A stretch of 7,151 nucleotides of DNA from Ignavibacteria bacterium UBA6906 (GTDB lineage: Bacteria > Bacteroidota > Ignavibacteria > UBA10030 > UBA6906), in NCBI GenBank assembly GCA_002451155.1, contig DKBG01000021.1, positions 523 to 7,673 on the forward strand. Reading direction: 5' to 3'. The position numbers were made by a program, and so were the translations under genes. Each line of letters begins with the position of its first letter. Position 1 is the stretch's first letter. Below, piece by piece: positions 1 to 4,271 of the stretch. The notes under the pieces were generated by a model, which saw only the letters and a program-made list of their open reading frames with translations, ran no database searches and was not told where the DNA came from.

Positions 1-110
1 CTTTTGACGAGATCGCCTGCTCCGTCAAAGATCCTGATCTCCACCCTGGCGTCCTCACGGACGAAGAAGCGGATGTACGTCTTTCCCTCATATGCCGGAT
101 TCGGCCAGTT
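1..110 (-). other. Start of T9SS type A sorting domain in the M6-like protein (truncated by window)
   Basis: Residues 1002-1037 read NWPNPAYEGKTYIRF, then VREDARVEIRIFDGAGDLVK. The N-x-PNP opening and the strand pattern ending in IFDxAGxLV match the first half of T9SS type A sorting domains. This is the signal that PorV would bind and PorU would cleave. The second half lies beyond the left edge. Confidence 0.8.
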
Positions 111-3100
111 ATAGGCCCTAGACTCGGGGAAGAATTCGGAACTGACGGGCTGCCCCTGCAACGGCTCAAGGGCAAGCCCGCTGCGCTGCGCGTCCCGCTG
201 GAACTGCGGCCATTGCCAGGCAGCTGCCGCGACGGGGCCAGCAGCGAATCCTGTGCGGAACGCCGAGAGGCTCCCGCTCTGTTCTGACGCGACGGCCACG
301 ACGATCTGCTCGAGCTGCGGCGCCGCAGTGCGTGTCATAAAAACGCCGAGCGTCTGCCGGCCGGTCCCGGCCTGCAGGGGAAAACCTGCTCGCATTGATC
401 CCCTTCTGTCGAGTGCAAATACGAACCCCTGCTTCGTGGCCCCGACAATGTCCGGAGCGCCGTCTCCGTCGACGTCGGCAACAACAGGTGAGGACGCGAT
501 AGAATCCTCGGGAAGGATCGTGAGGACGACGGGAAAATGGTCCAGGACTGAACCGTTCTCGTGAAACGCCCAGACCGAACGAGATGAGAAGAGTACGATG
601 TCGCGAGCGCCGTCCCCATCGATATCAGCCAGAGCCGGGGAGGCAATCGCATTGATGCCTGTTCTGGGATAGCCGTCGCGCACCGCAAGGTTTTCATCGA
701 CCAGATAGAGATCACCCCCGGCGATACATGCAATCGATACTCCACGTCCAAAACGGCCCGTCACGGCCGGCGAGGAAATCGGGAGACCCAAGTTGACGGT
801 CCGGTCGGCCGTACTCACACCGCCACTTACCTTACGGCTGGTGATCCGGAGACCCCCGTCTTCACCCGCGAGGACAAACGCATTCGGGTCCTTCCAGCGG
901 CTGACATACACGGTTCCCTCAGTCGATGCGTTCATGCTGTCAACCGGCATTCCGGCGAGGTTCAGGAAGGTCACCCATCCTGAGCTTCCTGCAAACGCTG
1001 CTAGGGATTCGGCGGCTACTGGCGGGGAATCAACCGCATAACCGACAGGCCGGGCAAACAGGTCGTCTGCCAGACTATCCCCGTTTCCATCTCCCGGTCG
1101 CACTCCCCGAATCATCCCGGCCCGGGGGACATCTGCAGTGCTTTCGCCAAACACCACTTGCGTACCTGTTGCGCCCGGCCAGAGGGTAGGCGCATGCGCG
1201 AAAGCGGACTGGACAGATCCTGAGATAGCGATCCGTCCTTCAGGCCACACGTCATGCACCGAGGTGTCTGAATGGAATAGATAGAGTTTCGAGCGCTGCC
1301 GCGGCAGCGCGATTGTTCCTTCGGTGGTCGCGCGCTCGATCTGGTCTCCGGTCGTTGCAACGAGCAGGTCCACCACCCCGTCTCCGTCCGGATCACCGAT
1401 TGTAAGTCCGCCAAACCCTCTGGCGCCGAGCTCCTCTCCTGTCGCGCGCGGGAAGCCCGGAAGGGGCATGATCAGGCTGTCGCCGACGAGCGCACGGACG
1501 GTCATGACGGGACCGCGGGGACTGAAATTGCTCAGCGAGACATGTCCGTTCGCCCCGCTGTTGGTCCGGGTATCCGGGAAGGTCGAGACGGAAAACTCAT
1601 TCCGGTACACCGGTGAGAGATTTTGTGCAAACCAGAAATCCAGCGCAGTCCCCTGCTCGCTTCCCGATCCGGCAGTAAAATCGCCGTATTGCTGGCCGAT
1701 GTCCTGAGAGCCATCCGCTTCTTCGAGACAGATTCCGCGCCGGCCCGGATCCGCATTCACCTCGTTGAGAGGAAGGCCATGCATGAGCACATCTTCGTCG
1801 ATATGCCAGACAAGCATCCCGCCGTCATAGAACCGGTCCTGGTCATCCAGTCCGCCCGGAAGACTCCAGTCGAAATCCTGGACATCCGTCACGATCCCTG
1901 CCAGGGCACTGATGTCGAAAGCGTTAAAGCCGGACGTATCCCGCCGGAATACTTGCTGGCGGGTCACGCCTCGAAAAACGGTGGTTATCCTCTGACCGTC
2001 GCCCAACGGATCCCGGTTCCGGTTCTCAACGAGGTAGTATTCCCGAGGACTAAGTGGAACTTGATAGACGGTATCGACCATGAGCGGATCAGATGAACCG
2101 AGACCCACCGCCGGTACTCGGAGATCCGTCTGCCCCGCCGTCACAGAAATCGGCTGCAGCCAGCCAAGCCAGTACCGTTCCCACGCTGAGGGTTCCGGGG
2201 GAAAACAGCCGGCGAAGCTGAAGATTGAGGCACCGTCCATCAGGCCAAACCGTCCGATTCCGGACCGACCGGTTCTGGTGTCAAACAGATCTGGAAGCCC
2301 CAGGTAGTTCCCGAAGCTTGCGCACAGCAGGCCGTTGGTCCCGAGTTCCAGGAGGAATGTTCCGTTCACACCCGGGAGTTCCCTGCTTTCCGTTTCGGGG
2401 AGGACGATTGAATTTGTAATGAAGAACTGACCGTTCTCGACCGGGATTCCGGGGTAGTCGGCACCATAGATTTCCTTGAGTGCTTTGTGGCCAAAATAGA
2501 GCGAGGGGATATCCAGAGGAGTAGGGTCATACCCGAGGATGTTGACCAGGTCGATGTCCCTCCCTGCCCCGGCATGGAAGATGATAAACGCATTGTATTG
2601 AGCAAAGTCGTTCACAATCCCCGCACCGTCGACAGCAACCCAGGTGTCGCGAACCAGATCCGCAACCGGTTTATTGGATCCGCTTTTGGGGGGGCTGTAG
2701 GCGGCCATCGTGGACGGAAGGGTGATTACCGAGTCGACGAGGGTGGTGTGCAGAATCAGTCTACCTCTGGAGACCCTCCGGTAGTAGGTTTCCAGAAACC
2801 CCAGGTGCCCCCGGAAATAGTCGGGGTTTCTCGGAGGAGGGTCGATGGTAGAATCCGGAGGGGTGCTGAGATCAAAGTGTCCGTTTCCGGTGGTACGGGT
2901 ATCAGTGTCCACCTGGAACTGGACGAGAGCAGCGAGGACGCGCAGCGTCTCCGGTTCTGCGGCAGCACGCCGGGCTACCGGAGACACGTCATCCCGTGAC
3001 GCCATCACGGGATGACTGAGGCGTTGCGCCGCTGCCGGCGCCAGGGCGAGCGTGACGAAAGCGGCGGAAACAATACATCGCATGCATGAAATCACCGCGC

Positions 3101-3113
3101 GGGTCAACGGCAT
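1..3113 (-). CDS. M6-peptidase-like secreted protein with degenerate active site, FG-GAP-like repeats and T9SS sorting domain (3' end off window)
   Basis: The frame is open from the ATG at 3113-3111 to the left edge: 1037 complete codons, no stop. Residues 1-29 form a signal peptide (Arg5 and Arg12, hydrophobic stretch, likely cleavage after Ala-Ala-Ala29). Residues about 57-320 match the M6 (immune inhibitor A-like) pattern: an LAALVQFQVDTD strand, a YF...YYRRVSRG segment, GLLCASFGNYLGLPDLFD, then SAWERYWLGWLQP. Further on are YYLVENRNRD and GGMLVWHIDE, also typical of the family. The zinc motif HExxH is replaced by ASFGN (265-269), so peptidase activity is unlikely. The second half holds acidic DxDGDG-type loops at 574, 675, 830 and 880, resembling FG-GAP/VCBS propeller blades, then WPQFQRDAQRSG (968-979). 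From 1002, NWPNP...IRIFDGAGDLV begins a type A T9SS sorting domain; I expect roughly 45 more residues beyond the edge. The gene lies 25 bases after porV. Its role is unknown; a surface-anchored binding or structural protein is my inference. Confidence 0.87.
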   Translation of the reverse strand, partial: MPLTRAVISCMRCIVSAAFVTLALAPAAAQRLSHPVMASRDDVSPVARRAAAEPETLRVLAALVQFQVDTDTRTTGNGHFDLSTPPDSTIDPPPRNPDYFRGHLGFLETYYRRVSRGRLILHTTLVDSVITLPSTMAAYSPPKSGSNKPVADLVRDTWVAVDGAGIVNDFAQYNAFIIFHAGAGRDIDLVNILGYDPTPLDIPSLYFGHKALKEIYGADYPGIPVENGQFFITNSIVLPETESRELPGVNGTFLLELGTNGLLCASFGNYLGLPDLFDTRTGRSGIGRFGLMDGASIFSFAGCFPPEPSAWERYWLGWLQPISVTAGQTDLRVPAVGLGSSDPLMVDTVYQVPLSPREYYLVENRNRDPLGDGQRITTVFRGVTRQQVFRRDTSGFNAFDISALAGIVTDVQDFDWSLPGGLDDQDRFYDGGMLVWHIDEDVLMHGLPLNEVNADPGRRGICLEEADGSQDIGQQYGDFTAGSGSEQGTALDFWFAQNLSPVYRNEFSVSTFPDTRTNSGANGHVSLSNFSPRGPVMTVRALVGDSLIMPLPGFPRATGEELGARGFGGLTIGDPDGDGVVDLLVATTGDQIERATTEGTIALPRQRSKLYLFHSDTSVHDVWPEGRIAISGSVQSAFAHAPTLWPGATGTQVVFGESTADVPRAGMIRGVRPGDGNGDSLADDLFARPVGYAVDSPPVAAESLAAFAGSSGWVTFLNLAGMPVDSMNASTEGTVYVSRWKDPNAFVLAGEDGGLRITSRKVSGGVSTADRTVNLGLPISSPAVTGRFGRGVSIACIAGGDLYLVDENLAVRDGYPRTGINAIASPALADIDGDGARDIVLFSSRSVWAFHENGSVLDHFPVVLTILPEDSIASSPVVADVDGDGAPDIVGATKQGFVFALDRRGSMRAGFPLQAGTGRQTLGVFMTRTAAPQLEQIVVAVASEQSGSLSAFRTGFAAGPVAAAAWQWPQFQRDAQRSGLALEPLQGQPVSSEFFPESRAYNWPNPAYEGKTYIRFFVREDARVEIRIFDGAGDLVK
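342..773 (-). repeat. Three tandem FG-GAP-like protein repeats in the M6-like gene
   Basis: Residues 781-824, 825-874 and 875-924 are successive units, each opening with Ser-Pro and ending in a Gly/His-Phe/Tyr-Pro turn followed by a linker. Units two and three share SPxxADxDGDGAxDIV and a V-x-A-type strand followed by GS....FP. The first unit (SPAVTGRFGRG) lacks the acidic loop. The pattern fits blades of an integrin-like or VCBS beta-propeller, with the DxDGDG loops as probable calcium sites. Assignment to a named repeat family is by pattern only. Confidence 0.7.
1293..1310. repeat. 18-base perfect palindrome inside the M6-like gene
   Basis: GCGCTGCCGCGGCAGCGC is fully self-complementary with no spacer. 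It encodes residues around 602-607 (ALPRQR) between the first two acidic loops. Arg, Pro and Leu codons in GC-rich DNA easily give such strings, so it may have no function. Confidence 0.5.
2307..2321 (-). other. Degenerate HExxH zinc site (Ala-Ser-Phe-Gly-Asn)
   Basis: Codons GCA AGC TTC GGG AAC encode residues 265-269, exactly where M6 peptidases carry His-Glu-Phe-Gly-His. The alignment is anchored by the following LGLPDLFD, which matches the family's LGLPDLYD. Both zinc-binding histidines and the catalytic glutamate are replaced, while the structural Phe-Gly pair is kept. I found no other HExxH in the visible protein. Confidence 0.85.
2988..3016. repeat. Perfect 12-base inverted repeat near the 5' end of the M6-like gene
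   Basis: GTCATCCCGTGA and its exact reverse complement TCACGGGATGAC flank five bases. In the mRNA this would form a 12-bp hairpin about 98-126 bases after the start codon, over residues 33-42, immediately after the signal peptide. There is no T-run after it on the transcribed strand, so it does not look like an intrinsic terminator. Confidence 0.75.
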
Positions 3114-3122
3114 TGTCTGTCG

Positions 3123-3127
3123 CTCCT
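3123..3127 (-). promoter_or_regulatory. Ribosome binding site of the M6-like gene
   Basis: AGGAG lies nine bases before the ATG at 3113. This supports that start over the in-frame ATG at 3083-3081 (codon 11), which has no comparable purine-rich site in front of it, although a start there would also leave a convincing signal peptide. A second purine-rich stretch, ACGGAGG, lies just after the porV stop at about 3132-3138 but is farther from the start. Confidence 0.7.
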
Positions 3128-3138
3128 GTCGGCCTCCG

Positions 3139-4239
3139 TCACATGTTCGGGACGGCCGCCCCGCCCCAGGCAATCAGCAACGAAAAGCGGATAGTGTCCG
3201 ACAATGGATGATCCGATCCTGCGGAGATATAGCTGAAATCAAAACCATAAATGTTATACCGGATGCCTGCCCCGAAGGTCAGGAATTTCCGATTCCCGAA
3301 GTTCGGGTTCTCATAGAAGTACCCGAGCCGAAGCGCGATAAGTCTCGGGGCTCCATACCAGTATTCGAGGCCGGTTCCAATAATGACTTTCTTCAGTCCG
3401 TTGTCCTTCCAGGCGGTAACGAGTGAGCCGGGAAGACCGTCAGACCCTGTTGAATCCCGGTACACAAGAAGCCGGGAGAAATCCAGCGAGGCGGTCATCG
3501 AGTTATACTCGTCGGACAGGATTCTGAACCCGAACCCGAGCCTGAGCATTGTCGGAAGCGGATCAGCCTGAGCGGCGTCAATATAGGTGATCTTCGGACC
3601 GATGTTTGAAAGGTTCGCACCCAGGCTGAACCTGCTCTCCAGGAACGTCGGCCGCCACATCGTGGCCAGATCCACGCTGAACGTGGAAGCGATCCCCTCA
3701 CCCTGCTCCGCCGCGGTGCCGATGGGGGAAAGAGAGCTGTGGATGAACCGGAGGTTGATGCCGATGCCGAGATCGTCAAACGCCTTGGTCGAATAGCCGG
3801 CGGTAACGGCATACTCGAACGCCTTGAAACGTCCTTTTTCTTCGGGACCCTCTTCACCTGTGACAATGAACTCACCGAGGTTCAGGTAGGTGATACTTGC
3901 CCCGATCGTGCCGCCGATGTCGTCGACACGCATCCTGAAGTTGAGGTGATCATAGAAGAGATCCGAGAGCCCGAAGGCCGGCAGCCAGTTCGCATGTGTC
4001 AGACTGATTTCCTGACCGTCAAGGAAAGCCAGCTCACCCGGATTCCAGAAGATCGCCGACACGTCGTCCACGCTCCCGGTGCCTGATTCACCAATGCCGC
4101 TCGCCCGGGCGTTCGGGGCGATCATGAGAAATGGGACGGCCGCTTCGCCCTGCGCCGCCGCCGGCCGCGCCAGGCCGGCAAGGACAACGGCCAGCATACC
4201 AGCGACGAGTGCCCAGCGAATCCCATGGAAGTTGTTCAT
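3139..4239 (-). CDS. porV: T9SS outer-membrane protein PorV
   Basis: This 366-residue protein has a signal peptide at 1-29 (Arg8, hydrophobic core, cleavage probably after Ala-Ala-Ala29). The diagnostic PorV/PorQ N-terminus follows: VPFLMIAPNARASGIGE at 35-51, then an FWNP motif. The rest alternates amphipathic strands and Gly/Asn/Asp turns, as in a FadL-like beta-barrel. In known T9SS, PorV collects cargo from the translocon by binding its C-terminal sorting domain, and passes it to the PorU sortase; it also tethers PorU. Position immediately after porU, 32 bases downstream, matches the adjacent porU-porV order of Porphyromonas gingivalis. The start is supported by an AGGAGG just upstream. 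The last strand, TIRFSLLIAW, is followed by an eight-residue tail ending in Met, rather than ending on an aromatic residue as many outer-membrane barrels do. A PorQ-like or other UPF0164 paralogue is possible, but the neighbour favours PorV. Confidence 0.9.
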   Translation of the reverse strand: MNNFHGIRWALVAGMLAVVLAGLARPAAAQGEAAVPFLMIAPNARASGIGESGTGSVDDVSAIFWNPGELAFLDGQEISLTHANWLPAFGLSDLFYDHLNFRMRVDDIGGTIGASITYLNLGEFIVTGEEGPEEKGRFKAFEYAVTAGYSTKAFDDLGIGINLRFIHSSLSPIGTAAEQGEGIASTFSVDLATMWRPTFLESRFSLGANLSNIGPKITYIDAAQADPLPTMLRLGFGFRILSDEYNSMTASLDFSRLLVYRDSTGSDGLPGSLVTAWKDNGLKKVIIGTGLEYWYGAPRLIALRLGYFYENPNFGNRKFLTFGAGIRYNIYGFDFSYISAGSDHPLSDTIRFSLLIAWGGAAVPNM

Positions 4240-4243
4240 ACTG

Positions 4244-4249
4244 CCTCCT
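4244..4249 (-). promoter_or_regulatory. Ribosome binding site of porV
   Basis: A full AGGAGG lies four bases upstream of the porV ATG, inside the 32-base gap after porU. The spacing is short but workable. The rest of the gap shows no hairpin or T-run, so transcription probably continues from porU into porV. Confidence 0.75.
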
Positions 4250-4271
4250 GAAAAGAGAGTTGTCCTAAAGA

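Noticed and set aside
2366..2605. Short minus-strand frames inside the M6-like gene (also 335-751, 1112-1414, 1532-1756, 2756-2968)
   Set aside because: They are out of frame with the continuous 1037-codon reading, which carries all the recognisable motifs. They are not evidence of frameshifts.
2487..2999. Plus-strand open frame of about 170 codons, and similar ones at 1623-2096, 1324-1707 and 3739-4086
   Set aside because: They lie opposite the real minus-strand genes, have no recognisable domain, and their translations are rich in Arg, Pro and Ser as expected for GC-rich antisense frames.
3075..3090. Lipoprotein signal in the M6-like protein, from cysteines at residues 10 and 13
   Set aside because: The residues before these cysteines do not form a lipobox, and they come before the hydrophobic core rather than after it.
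4240..4271. Possible terminator or promoter between porU and porV
   Set aside because: The 32 bases contain a ribosome binding site but no stem-loop, T-run or recognisable -35/-10 or Bacteroidetes-type -33/-7 pair.
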